Assembly (NCBI GenBank): GCA_937899365.1 | Contig: CALBPH010000624.1 | Coordinates: 1-6,796 of the forward strand | Length of the DNA: 6,796 nucleotides | Direction: 5' to 3' | DNA from: an uncultured Leptolyngbya sp. | Lineage (GTDB): Bacteria > Cyanobacteriota > Cyanobacteriia > Phormidesmidales > Phormidesmidaceae | Shown: positions 1-5,699 of the stretch, one piece after another | How the letters are laid out: every line of letters starts with the position of its first letter | Position numbering within the stretch: the stretch's first letter is position 1 | Program-made: the position numbers and the translations under genes | The notes under the pieces: model-generated | The model's database searches: none | What the model was told of the DNA's origin: nothing | Seen by the model: the letters and a program-made list of their open reading frames with translations, nothing else

Positions 1-195
1 ATCTTCTTCCTAGGCTGGAGGTTTGTCCAACAAGCTTTTTACAGAGTGGCTAGCCTGGGAGCCAATGCTGACATGGGGGCAGGCGGTGTCGCCTACTGGG
101 CCCATGCTGGCGGGTTTGTTTTTGGTGTCGTCCTGGGTCCGCTGCTGGGTCTATTTCCCAAAGGACAAGGCCCCTTTAGCCAAAGCCGTCGCTAA
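1..195 (+). CDS. Rhomboid-family intramembrane serine protease, C-terminal fragment
   Basis: Frame 1 is open from the first base to a TAA at 193-195 and encodes the last 64 residues of a larger protein. Residues about 30-51 read VAYWAHAGGFVFGVVLGPLL. This is the rhomboid C-terminal transmembrane helix with its AHxxGF-type motif, whose histidine (residue 35 of the fragment) would be the base of the Ser-His catalytic dyad. The preceding segment, with an ...ADMGAGGVAYWAH arrangement, also fits rhomboid proteins. Family members are polytopic membrane proteases that cleave transmembrane substrates. The serine (GxSG) half lies outside the window, so activity cannot be judged. The tail is short and basic (SQSRR). 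The gene ends 7 bp from the convergent secreted-protein gene. A frame-2 reading through the same bases is a shadow. Confidence 0.85.
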   Translation: MFFLGWRFVQQAFYRVASLGANADMGAGGVAYWAHAGGFVFGVVLGPLLGLFPKGQGPFSQSRR

Positions 196-198
196 AGG
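173..198. other. Inverted repeat over the rhomboid stop codon
   Basis: CCTTTAGC (173-180) and GCTAAAGG (191-198) are perfectly complementary over 8 bp with a 10-nt loop, and the right arm contains the rhomboid TAA. It lies exactly where two convergent genes meet, so it could block read-through in either direction. Neither side carries a U-tract, so a standard intrinsic terminator is not supported. Confidence 0.35.
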
Positions 199-202
199 CC
201 CA

Positions 203-895
203 CTACAGCTCCGGTGGCTCAAAGCTAGGCAGTTCTAACCCATCCTCAGGCTGAGCCGTTTCAGGAACAGTTTCCTCGGTAGGCTCGACCAATGGACCTA
301 CCCGAAAGGGATAATTCACCCCAAGTTCTTCCGGTCTACTGGTACCGTCATAGGTTGTTGTGACCCCTTCACTCAAAATTGTTAGGGTATAGGGCACTTC
401 AAGGGTGTCATAGGCGGCATTTGCAGCCGTAGCATTAGTATTGGCCAGGTCTTCTAATGTGCAGGGAATCGCCAGGGTAACGTAGGCCAAATAGTCTCCA
501 TTAGGGGCTTCCCCCGTTGGCCAAAAGATATTCTCAACGGGGGAAAACTCCTGGGTTTCACAAAAGCCGTTAGCATCCACATCCAGCTGACCACCGGAGG
601 GTGAGGTGGGGGTGCCAAAATCGACAATACTGCCAGCCGGATCAACCACAATGAGATCTAAATCATCGCTGGTGTTCCAACGCAAGGTAACTTGGACATC
701 CCCCGTTTGCAAAACAGGTTCGCCCCCACTGGGGACGACACACAAGGCACCCAGGTCATAACGTTGTCCAGTCTCATCCTCAACATAGCAGCCGCTATGG
801 GAAGTTTCCGCCAGGGCTGCGCCCCCCCAGATACCCAGCCCCAACAGCAGGATCAGTCCTCCCAATGCAGGACCCTTTAACCTGATATGTTTCAT
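203..895 (-). CDS. Secreted protein with DUF2135/YfaP-like domain
   Basis: This 230-residue protein has a clear Sec signal peptide: basic start (MKHIRLK), hydrophobic core about 9-27, and an ALA-E cleavage site after residue 29. There is no lipobox cysteine, so a soluble periplasmic or exported protein is likely. The central region carries conserved-looking blocks: GDVQVTLRWNTSDDLDLIVV (65-84), SPSGGQLDVDANGFC (98-112) and PVENIFWP...APNGDY (119-135). This arrangement resembles DUF2135/YfaP-like proteins, a beta-rich family of unknown function. Four cysteines (36, 52, 112, 145) could form two disulfides. The C-terminal ~30 residues are acidic and proline-rich (PTEETVPETAQPEDG) and look disordered. 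I chose the ATG at 895. A GTG at 907 would add only MRHV; neither start has a clear ribosome-binding site. The substrate or partner is unknown. The neighbouring rhomboid is not necessarily related. Confidence 0.75.
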   Translation of the reverse strand: MKHIRLKGPALGGLILLLGLGIWGGAALAETSHSGCYVEDETGQRYDLGALCVVPSGGEPVLQTGDVQVTLRWNTSDDLDLIVVDPAGSIVDFGTPTSPSGGQLDVDANGFCETQEFSPVENIFWPTGEAPNGDYLAYVTLAIPCTLEDLANTNATAANAAYDTLEVPYTLTILSEGVTTTYDGTSRPEELGVNYPFRVGPLVEPTEETVPETAQPEDGLELPSFEPPEL

Positions 896-1069
896 GACGT
901 GCCGCACAGTTATTTTTTCGCCGTTGCTGATTTAGAGGGTGATCGTTTAAGAACTGACATCACACGGAGGGTAGAGTATCTCAATTTCCTTACTGTACGC
1001 TAGACAGAAACTCAAAAGATGTGTTATCCATGAGCACATTCATCCATTGCGCTAGCGCTCCGGTTCCCC

Positions 1070-1888
1070 ATGGGCTCTTCTATTCTCGCTATCCTCTCAT
1101 TAATAGTTATTGGCTACTCAGTTGGCTCTGTCAGGGTCGTTAAAGAAGGTAATGCAGCTTTAATAGAACGCTTAGGACGCTACCGTTCCACCCTAGATCC
1201 TGGGGTGAACTTTATTGTGCCGCTGCTAGATGCCCTGGTGATCGAAGATACGCTGCGGGAGCAGATTTTAGACAGCAAGCCGAGAAGCGCCACCACTAGA
1301 GATAACGTTAATGTGGATGTTGATGCCGTTATCTACTGGCGTATTTTAGACCTTGAGAAAACCTATTACGCCATTGAAGATGTAGAGCAAGCCATTGAAG
1401 AACTGGTGATTACAACCCTTCGGTCTGAAATCGGTAAGATGGACTTGCAAGAGACGTTTTCCTCACGGGAATCGATCAACAAAGCTCTGCTGGATGTGCT
1501 GGATGAAGCAACAGAGCCCTGGGGGGTAAAGGTCAATCGGGTGGAAGTGCAACAAATCGAAATTCCCCCCGAAGTAGAAGAGTCCATGCGACTGGAACAG
1601 GCGGCTGCGATCGCAACGCGCGCTGCCATTACCAAAGCCGAAGGTCTAAAGCAGGCGGCGATCTTAGAAGCAGAGGGAAATGTTCAGTCAATGAAGCTAA
1701 TCTCCCAGGCCTTTGACGGTCAGCTCAGCCAGGGAGATATCATGAAGTTTTTAATCGCTCAGCGCTATGTGGATGCCAACCAGAAGCTGGGCGAAAGCGA
1801 CAACTCAAAGGTTGTCTTTATGGATCCTCGGGCACTTACAGAAGGATTAGTGGACCTGATTAATGAAGCTCCCGATGCTAACAATTAA
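1070..1888 (+). CDS. SPFH/band 7 (stomatin-type) membrane protein
   Basis: The 272-residue product has one N-terminal membrane segment (about 3-22), then an SPFH/band 7 domain (about 23-180), and ends in a helical, Ala/Glu-rich stretch and a short C-terminal domain. Diagnostic blocks are EGNAALIERLGRY (26-38), LDPGVNFIVPLLD (42-54), TRDNVNVDVDAVIYWRI (76-92), LRSEIGKMDL (117-126), WGVKVNRVEVQQIEIPPEVE (151-170), and two AEG repeats (190-192, 201-203). Near the C-terminus, SDNSKVVFMDP recalls the QmcA/YbbK branch. Family members oligomerise at membranes and scaffold microdomains, often influencing membrane proteases. Many bacterial slipins pair with an NfeD gene; none adjoins this one. The usual charged AExxRRAxIL helix start is replaced by LEQAAAIATRAAITKAEG, and its AIA is encoded by a HIP1 octamer. 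The upstream frame is closed by a TGA at 1031-1033 and offers no better start. No Shine-Dalgarno is visible. Confidence 0.93.
   Translation: MGSSILAILSLIVIGYSVGSVRVVKEGNAALIERLGRYRSTLDPGVNFIVPLLDALVIEDTLREQILDSKPRSATTRDNVNVDVDAVIYWRILDLEKTYYAIEDVEQAIEELVITTLRSEIGKMDLQETFSSRESINKALLDVLDEATEPWGVKVNRVEVQQIEIPPEVEESMRLEQAAAIATRAAITKAEGLKQAAILEAEGNVQSMKLISQAFDGQLSQGDIMKFLIAQRYVDANQKLGESDNSKVVFMDPRALTEGLVDLINEAPDANN
1607..1614. repeat. HIP1 octamer GCGATCGC
   Basis: This is a perfect copy of the highly iterated palindrome of cyanobacterial genomes. It lies inside the SPFH gene and contributes Ala-Ile-Ala to the helical region. Confidence 0.85.
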
Positions 1889-1899
1889 GCCGATCGGCT
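1888..1899. other. 12-bp perfect palindrome after the SPFH stop codon
   Basis: AGCCGATCGGCT is fully self-complementary and begins at the last base of the SPFH TAA codon. With no loop it is not a terminator hairpin. Its CGATCG core resembles a diverged HIP1 element. Role unknown. Confidence 0.4.
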
Positions 1900-1990
1900 G
1901 GGCTGGGCTATAGGCTGTTTATAGATTTAAATTATCCATACTGGGGTAAGCGTTAAGTACGCTGGGTTTTCGCTTGCTACGATTTCAGGC

Positions 1991-2016
1991 TTGACCAAGA
2001 TCTTCTAAGATATAGT
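1991..2016 (+). promoter_or_regulatory. Possible rlmN promoter
   Basis: TTGACC (1991-1996) resembles a -35 box and TATAGT (2011-2016) a -10 box, about 42 nt before the rlmN ATG. The 14-nt spacer is shorter than the usual 17, so the -10 element is the more credible half. Confidence 0.25.
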
Positions 2017-2057
2017 GCCGACAGATTGGTCTGGCCCCATTCCTACTGACTTTAATC

Positions 2058-3116
2058 ATGGTTTCTACCCTGGACAGTTCACTAACCACGCCATCATCTT
2101 CACGCCCTCTTTTGGGCATGAGTCAAACCGAGCTGACTGATTGGGTACAGGGGCAAGGGCAGCCAGCCTATCGCGGTAAGCAGCTACACCAGTGGCTGTA
2201 CAACAAAGGGGCTCGCACCTTAGCCGATATTACTGTTTTCCCCAAAGACTGGCGTCAGGCCATGGAGCAGGTGTCCGTCGGCCGTTCTGACATTCACCAT
2301 CGTTCCATAGCCCCCGATCAAACGGTTAAGTTTTTGTTGCGGCTAGAGGATGGGCACATCATCGAAGCCGTTGGTATTCCCACCGACAAACGTCTCACTG
2401 TCTGTGTGTCATCCCAGGTAGGCTGCCCCATGGCCTGTGACTTTTGTGCCACGGGTAAAGGGGGGTTTATTCGTAATTTGGCCACCCATGAGATTGTTGA
2501 CCAGGTCCTAACGGTGCAAGAGGCCTTTGAGCAACGGGTGAGCAATATTGTTTTTATGGGCATGGGGGAGCCGCTGATCAATGCTCATAATGTTGTCAAT
2601 GCCGTCAAATGTCTCAACCAGGATATTGGCATTGGTCAGCGTAGCATCACCGTTTCCACGGTGGGAATTCCAGGGCAAATTCGTCGACTAGCCGAGCATC
2701 ATCTACAAATCACGTTGGCCGTCAGCCTCCACGCATCTAACCAGTCTCTACGCACTGAGTTAATCCCTAGCGCCCAGCAATATCCGCTCACAGCCCTCCT
2801 CGATGAGTGCCGTGAGTATGTGACCATTACGGGCCGCCGGGTCACATTTGAATATATTTTGCTGGCTGGGTTAAATGACTGCGAAGAACATGCTGCGGAG
2901 CTGAGTCAACTACTGCGTGGCTTTCAAAGCCATGTCAACTTAATTCCCTACAACCCCATTGATGAAGTGGACTATCAGCGCCCCTCACGTAAACGGGTCA
3001 ACCAATTTACCGATAGATTAAAAGCGTCAGGCATTGCCGTGAGCGTACGGTATTCACGGGGCCTAGAAAAGGATGCTGCCTGTGGTCAACTGCGAGCATC
3101 CAAAATAGGCAATTAG
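2058..3116 (+). CDS. rlmN: Dual-specificity RNA methyltransferase RlmN (23S rRNA A2503)
   Basis: RlmN is a cytoplasmic radical-SAM enzyme that adds a C2 methyl group to adenine 2503 of 23S rRNA, and in characterised bacteria also to adenine 37 of some tRNAs, supporting translational accuracy. This protein has 352 residues, close to family length. An N-terminal helical accessory domain covers about 18-75 (LLGMSQTEL...AYRGKQLHQWLY). The radical-SAM CxxxCxxC cluster ligands are C123, C127 and C130 in VGCPMACDFCATGKGG. GMGEP (168-172) and SLHA (223-226) are typical SAM-site and barrel motifs. The methyl-carrying cysteine is C342 in KDAACGQL, and C116 matches the other conserved catalytic cysteine, so all key residues are present. 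Start: ATG at 2058 without a Shine-Dalgarno; an internal Met at residue 21 is a less likely alternative. The poorly conserved Ser/Thr-rich first ~16 residues look like a lineage extension. The intact gene is housekeeping, not a Cfr-type resistance gene. Confidence 0.97.
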   Translation: MVSTLDSSLTTPSSSRPLLGMSQTELTDWVQGQGQPAYRGKQLHQWLYNKGARTLADITVFPKDWRQAMEQVSVGRSDIHHRSIAPDQTVKFLLRLEDGHIIEAVGIPTDKRLTVCVSSQVGCPMACDFCATGKGGFIRNLATHEIVDQVLTVQEAFEQRVSNIVFMGMGEPLINAHNVVNAVKCLNQDIGIGQRSITVSTVGIPGQIRRLAEHHLQITLAVSLHASNQSLRTELIPSAQQYPLTALLDECREYVTITGRRVTFEYILLAGLNDCEEHAAELSQLLRGFQSHVNLIPYNPIDEVDYQRPSRKRVNQFTDRLKASGIAVSVRYSRGLEKDAACGQLRASKIGN

Positions 3117-3122
3117 AGTGGC

Positions 3123-3156
3123 AACAAAACGATTGGTTAAGAGAAACCAGTTTGTT
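3123..3156. terminator. Likely bidirectional terminator between rlmN and the zinc-ribbon gene
   Basis: A broken stem pairs AACAA (3123-3127) with TTGTT (3152-3156), continues as AC with GT, and closes with TGGTT (3134-3138) and AACCA (3145-3149) around a 6-nt loop. The + strand side continues ATTATTTCC and the - strand side GTTTTGTTGCC, so both exits are T-rich. Its position between two convergent stop codons supports the call; the internal bulge weakens it. Confidence 0.45.
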
Positions 3157-3183
3157 ATTATTTCCAGACATTTATACGCTTGT

Positions 3184-3372
3184 TTAGCTAGCCATTGCTC
3201 CTGCAATACCGGGCGCATAAGCTTCAATAACTTTTCCAGTCCTCTGACAAACAATCATTAAGTAATCGCAGTTCGCACATTGAGTTCGAGTGAGCTGCTG
3301 TTTGTTTAAATGGTGACGTTCGGCGAGCTTGCCGCAGGTTGGACAATGAATAGTTTGAATCACAGTATTCAT
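3184..3372 (-). CDS. Small zinc-ribbon protein, conserved in cyanobacteria
   Basis: This 62-residue protein has two CxxC knuckles, C10-P-T-C13 and C32-A-N-C35, spaced as in a four-cysteine zinc ribbon. A conserved-looking tail follows (DYLMIVCQRTGKVIEAYAPG, 36-55) with an extra cysteine at 42. I recall this protein type, with the CPxCG...AERH...TQC..CDYL...GKVIEAYAPG pattern, as widespread in cyanobacteria, where it is sometimes mislabelled as 'replication restart DNA helicase PriA' because of the zinc-binding similarity. It is far too short to be PriA. Function is unknown; nucleic-acid or protein binding is possible. It has its own promoter (3403-3431), predicting a leader of about 24 nt, and no Shine-Dalgarno before the ATG. 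It is convergent with rlmN, 67 bp apart. Confidence 0.82.
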   Translation of the reverse strand: MNTVIQTIHCPTCGKLAERHHLNKQQLTRTQCANCDYLMIVCQRTGKVIEAYAPGIAGAMAS

Positions 3373-3402
3373 AGGAATTAATAAAAAGACAGGCAGGTTT
3401 TA

Positions 3403-3431
3403 ATTATGCCAAGTTCTTGCTGGGCCGACAA
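3403..3431 (-). promoter_or_regulatory. Sigma70-type promoter for the zinc-ribbon gene
   Basis: On the - strand, TTGTCG (-35, 3431-3426) and CATAAT (-10, 3408-3403) are separated by exactly 17 nt. Transcription should start near 3396, about 24 nt before the ATG at 3372. It sits just downstream (in - strand direction) of the hairpin at 3455-3485, so the zinc-ribbon gene probably forms its own transcription unit. Confidence 0.55.
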
Positions 3432-3454
3432 TGTGTCAAAAGTTACAAGAAAGA

Positions 3455-3485
3455 CGGGGATCGCCCTTTTCATAAGCGATCCCCG
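3455..3485 (-). terminator. Strong hairpin, probable - strand terminator
   Basis: CGGGGATCGC (3455-3464) and GCGATCCCCG (3476-3485) form a perfect 10-bp GC-rich stem with an 11-nt loop. Read on the - strand it is followed by TCTTTCTTGTAACTTTT, an interrupted T-rich stretch. The + strand side has no T-tract. It would stop transcripts coming from the reductase gene, whose stop is about 310 nt upstream of it, before the zinc-ribbon promoter. Confidence 0.5.
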
Positions 3486-3509
3486 CTGTCGTCAGAGGCT
3501 TACCCCAGC

Positions 3510-3543
3510 CTGTTTTTAAGCTCTTAGGGAAGATTAAAAACAG
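3510..3543. other. Long bulged hairpin in the intergenic gap
   Basis: CTGTTTTTAA (3510-3519) pairs perfectly with TTAAAAACAG (3534-3543). Inside it TCTT (3522-3525) pairs with AAGA (3530-3533) around an AGGG loop, leaving a 2-nt GC bulge. The total is 14 bp. It is AT-rich and close to symmetrical on both strands. It could be part of a processed 3' UTR of the reductase transcript or an independent RNA element. Confidence 0.4.
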
Positions 3544-3795
3544 ACGAAAAAATCAACACCACAAAATATAAAAGTTATTATTCTTGTAAAGAATGTGTTT
3601 AGCAGCTCCATTAACAATCGAATATATCTAAAGGTTTATTTTATATAGTTAGACATTTTCGATACTTTTTTAGGAAGTTTTTTGTGTAAGCAGAGTGTGG
3701 CAATCACGCCCATTTTCTAAGGGCTATCAACATAGAAATCAATATGATTTATTCGTCTTGGTAAGGATGACTTTCTAACCTTTAGAAAATGAGAC

Positions 3796-4926
3796 TTAGG
3801 TCTCTCGCCCTGGCAGAAAACTGCCACTAATTCGCTTAATTACTCGATTGGCCAGGTCTGCGTAACGAATTTCGCCGGCCAACAGCTGTCCCAATCGTTT
3901 AGTGGCGGTTGGGCGTTTGATGCCGACTCGATAGCCAATTTTTTGCATCCGAAAAAAGATGTTGGCAATACGCTGACTCCACTGAATATCGTTACCCCAT
4001 TCGTCGTGGATAGTTTGGCTGTAGTGGGCCAGTGCCTGGGCATCTCCGGCCAACGCCCTGTCAATAGCAGCGGCGGCCTTGATGCCACTAAAAATGGCGG
4101 GGCGAATACCTTCGGCAGTCATGGGATCAACCAGGGCTGCGGCTTCGCCCACGAGAAGAGCCTGCCGGGTGTGGAGTGGGCGATTGCCATTCCAAAGCTT
4201 AAGACCGTGGACATAAAGCTGACCGGTCTCTGGGTCACTCCCCAAGGACTTGGCGTAGGTGGCTAAGGATTGTTCTGGATTTTTGAGGGTATCCCCTAGG
4301 AAGCGAGTAATACCTAGGGAATGGCGCTGGCGTTTGGGAAAATCCCACAGGCACCCTTGTTTAACCAGGCCAAATTCAAACGCCATAGTGGGGGTTTCTA
4401 GGGGAGTGGGCAAGTCGATCTCATGCACGTAGCTCTGACGTGCTTTTTCGGATTTAAATCCCAGCCACTGGGCCATGGGGCCATCGGCACCATCGGCTGC
4501 CACCAGATAGCGACCAGCGTAGCTGCCATGGTCAGTATGTACGGTCCAAGCGTCGTCTTTAAACGCTATGCCCACAACAGCCGTGCCGTCTTTAAGGGTT
4601 GTGCCCGCCTTGAGCGCCTGATCGACCAGGCACTGGTCAAATACATCACGACGGACAATCCACATGGGCTCTTCGGTTTCGAGCTCCGCTTCAACCGGGT
4701 CGTCTAACTGCCAGGTGTAGCGAACGTGGCGTAGCTTTTGGTCAATGGCTGGGGTGATGTCAAAATCTAACCAGCTGGCAATGCTGGGTGCGATCGCACC
4801 GGTGCAGGGTTTATAACGGGGCAAGCTATGCTTTTCAAGCAGCAGTACAGAGCGCCCTCGCTGAGCCAGTTGGTACGCAGTGGTACTCCCCGCAGGACCA
4901 CCCCCTACGACGATACAGTCAAACAT
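3796..4926 (-). CDS. Geranylgeranyl reductase family FAD-dependent oxidoreductase
   Basis: This 376-residue flavoprotein belongs to the family whose best-known member, ChlP, reduces geranylgeranyl groups to phytyl for chlorophyll and tocopherol. The N-terminal FAD-binding Rossmann motif is VVGGGPAGSTTAYQLAQRG (6-24), with acidic E31 ending the second strand (LLLEK). Next come the family block PRYKPCTG (36-43), the second FAD motif LVAADGADG (141-149), an aromatic WDFPK (194-198), and the third FAD motif ALLVGEAAALVDPMTAEGI (256-274). Two family positions differ from common forms: CTG where CGG is usual, and GEAA where GDAA is usual. The C-terminal ~95 residues are helical and basic. With its shorter length than typical ChlP (about 400), this is more likely a ChlP-like paralogue than ChlP itself; the substrate is not settled. 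I chose the ATG at 4926 because GGGAG lies 6 nt upstream; a TTG at 4953 would add nine unsupported residues. It is downstream of frr on the same strand, with a 215-bp gap. Confidence 0.88.
   Translation of the reverse strand: MFDCIVVGGGPAGSTTAYQLAQRGRSVLLLEKHSLPRYKPCTGAIAPSIASWLDFDITPAIDQKLRHVRYTWQLDDPVEAELETEEPMWIVRRDVFDQCLVDQALKAGTTLKDGTAVVGIAFKDDAWTVHTDHGSYAGRYLVAADGADGPMAQWLGFKSEKARQSYVHEIDLPTPLETPTMAFEFGLVKQGCLWDFPKRQRHSLGITRFLGDTLKNPEQSLATYAKSLGSDPETGQLYVHGLKLWNGNRPLHTRQALLVGEAAALVDPMTAEGIRPAIFSGIKAAAAIDRALAGDAQALAHYSQTIHDEWGNDIQWSQRIANIFFRMQKIGYRVGIKRPTATKRLGQLLAGEIRYADLANRVIKRISGSFLPGRET
4790..4797. repeat. HIP1 octamer GCGATCGC
   Basis: This second perfect HIP1 site lies inside the reductase gene and again encodes Ala-Ile-Ala (residues 44-46 in GAIAPS), just after the CTG motif. 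Confidence 0.85.
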
Positions 4927-4932
4927 GATGCA

Positions 4933-4937
4933 CTCCC
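4933..4937 (-). promoter_or_regulatory. Ribosome-binding site setting the reductase start
   Basis: On the - strand GGGAG occurs 6 nt before the ATG at 4926. It decides the start in favour of MFDCIVVGGG over the longer TTG-initiated form. Confidence 0.7.
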
Positions 4938-4982
4938 GATATGACCCACTCAATGTGACGCTACTGACTGATGGGACAAATC

Positions 4983-5036
4983 ACTCTGAAATGAGAGAGT
5001 CGTCAGACTTTATTAAATTAAGTCTTTCCAAAAGAC
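4983..5036 (-). other. Reductase leader with overlapping alternative hairpins
   Basis: Three short stems lie in the 5' leader on the - strand. B is GTCTTT/AAAGAC (5022-5027 with 5031-5036, 3-nt loop). A is AGACTT/AAGTCT (5005-5010 with 5020-5025, 9-nt loop). C is ACTCT/AGAGT (4983-4987 with 4996-5000, 8-nt loop). A and B share bases 5022-5025, so they exclude each other. This could be a small regulatory switch or chance pairing; no T-tract follows any of them. Confidence 0.3.
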
Positions 5037-5046
5037 AGCAACGCCC

Positions 5047-5073
5047 ATCATATTAAGCGGCTGTGGCGATCAA
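5047..5073 (-). promoter_or_regulatory. Possible promoter of the reductase gene
   Basis: On the - strand TTGATC (5073-5068) and TATGAT (5052-5047) are 15 nt apart, or 16 if TTTGAT is used as the -35. The predicted start near 5040 gives a leader of about 114 nt that begins right at the hairpins described for 4983-5036. This suggests the gene need not depend on the pyrH-frr transcript. Confidence 0.35.
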
Positions 5074-5104
5074 AGTTTGCAGGAGCAGCTAATAAGAGCC
5101 AATA

Positions 5105-5147
5105 GTCTGAGTTGCGATTGAACGCTGGATGCAACGTGAGATCAGAC
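5105..5147. other. Nested inverted repeats at the frr stop codon
   Basis: GTCTGA (5105-5110) pairs with TCAGAC (5142-5147), which contains the frr TGA. Directly inside, GTTGC (5111-5115) pairs with GCAAC (5131-5135), leaving a 6-nt bulge on one side and a 15-nt loop. No T-tract follows on the - strand, so it is at best an RNA 3'-end structure rather than a proven terminator. Confidence 0.3.
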
Positions 5148-5699
5148 CTTCATGATTTCTTTCTCTTTATCCTCTAGGGCCTTATCGACCGTCTTAATGT
5201 ACTGATCGGTAAGTTTCTGTACCTGATCTTGTAAATCACGGGATTCATCTTCAGACAGGTCACCGCTTTTCTCCTGCTTTTTGGCAAAGTCCATGCCATC
5301 GCGTCTAACGTTGCGAATGGCCACTCGCCCCTCTTCCGCATACTTGCCCGCTAGTTTGGCAAAGTCCTTACGACGTTCGCTGGTGAGCTGGGGAATATTT
5401 AGTCGAATGACGGAGCCATCGTTATTGGGTGTCAGGCCCACATCGGACAGGGAAATCGCCTTTTCAATCTGACTGAGGATACTGGCATCGTAGGGCTGTA
5501 CCATCAGCGTGCTGGGGTCGGGGGTGCTGATGTTAGCCATGGACTTCAGCGGTGTAGGACTGCCGTAGTAGTCAACGGAAATCCGATCCAACAAAGATGC
5601 GTTGGCGCGTCCGGTGCGAATGGTGTTGAACGAGCGCTTAGTGGCCTCAACAGCCTTCTGCATCGCCTGTTCTACGTCGTTAATGTCAGCTAACTTCAC
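5142..5699 (-). CDS. frr: Ribosome recycling factor (RRF)
   Basis: RRF works with EF-G in the cytoplasm to split the post-termination ribosome and free it for the next round. The 185-residue product matches the family's usual length. It has the N-terminal helix EATKRSFNTIRTGRANASLL (18-37) with the signature RTGRA; the beta-sandwich domain II covers about 31-104 (VDYYGSPTPL, VQPYDAS, GLTPNNDGSVIRLNIPQLT), and the long helices of domain I return with SERRKDFAKLAGKYAEEGRV (107-126) and RNVRRD (129-134). R132, the position of the functionally essential arginine in E. coli RRF, is present. The start is GTG at 5699, because KLADINDVEQAMQKAVEATK matches RRF N-termini and GGAGG lies 5 nt upstream. 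A longer ATG-started frame (from 5762) would add 21 residues that are merely the pyrH C-terminal coding region read in another frame. It overlaps pyrH by 14 bp, so the two are very likely co-transcribed and translationally coupled. Confidence 0.97.
   Translation of the reverse strand: MKLADINDVEQAMQKAVEATKRSFNTIRTGRANASLLDRISVDYYGSPTPLKSMANISTPDPSTLMVQPYDASILSQIEKAISLSDVGLTPNNDGSVIRLNIPQLTSERRKDFAKLAGKYAEEGRVAIRNVRRDGMDFAKKQEKSGDLSEDESRDLQDQVQKLTDQYIKTVDKALEDKEKEIMKV

Larger units (their letters stand above)
3373..3795. other. 423-bp hairpin-rich non-coding gap
   Basis: No credible protein gene lies here on either strand. From low to high coordinates it holds the zinc-ribbon promoter (3403-3431), the strong hairpin (3455-3485), the bulged hairpin (3510-3543), a small hairpin ATTCTT-GTA-AAGAAT (3580-3594), a markedly AT-rich stretch (about 3536-3700), and TTTCTAA-CCT-TTAGAAA (3772-3788). 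Just past the latter, GAGAC-TTAG-GTCTC (3791-3804) overlaps the reductase stop codon. A second copy of one arm, ATTTTCTAA (3712-3720), can also pair with TTAGAAAAT (3782-3790). The region may be a long structured 3' UTR or may hide a small RNA. I recognise no known RNA family, and the Yfr1 core motif is absent. Confidence 0.5.

Noticed and set aside
1366..1635. Antisense 89-residue open frame within the SPFH gene
   Set aside because: It is Ser/Ala-rich low-complexity composition opposite a well-conserved gene, so it is a shadow.
2318..2581. Antisense open frame across the RlmN cysteine-cluster region
   Set aside because: It is a mirror of conserved coding sequence with no independent support.
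2058..3116. A Cfr-type antibiotic-resistance methyltransferase
   Set aside because: The N-terminal accessory domain, the length and the cyanobacterial housekeeping context fit RlmN. Nothing indicates a mobile element.
3943..4707. Two + strand open frames opposite the reductase gene
   Set aside because: They have no recognisable domain or ribosome-binding site, and lie wholly inside a conserved gene on the other strand.
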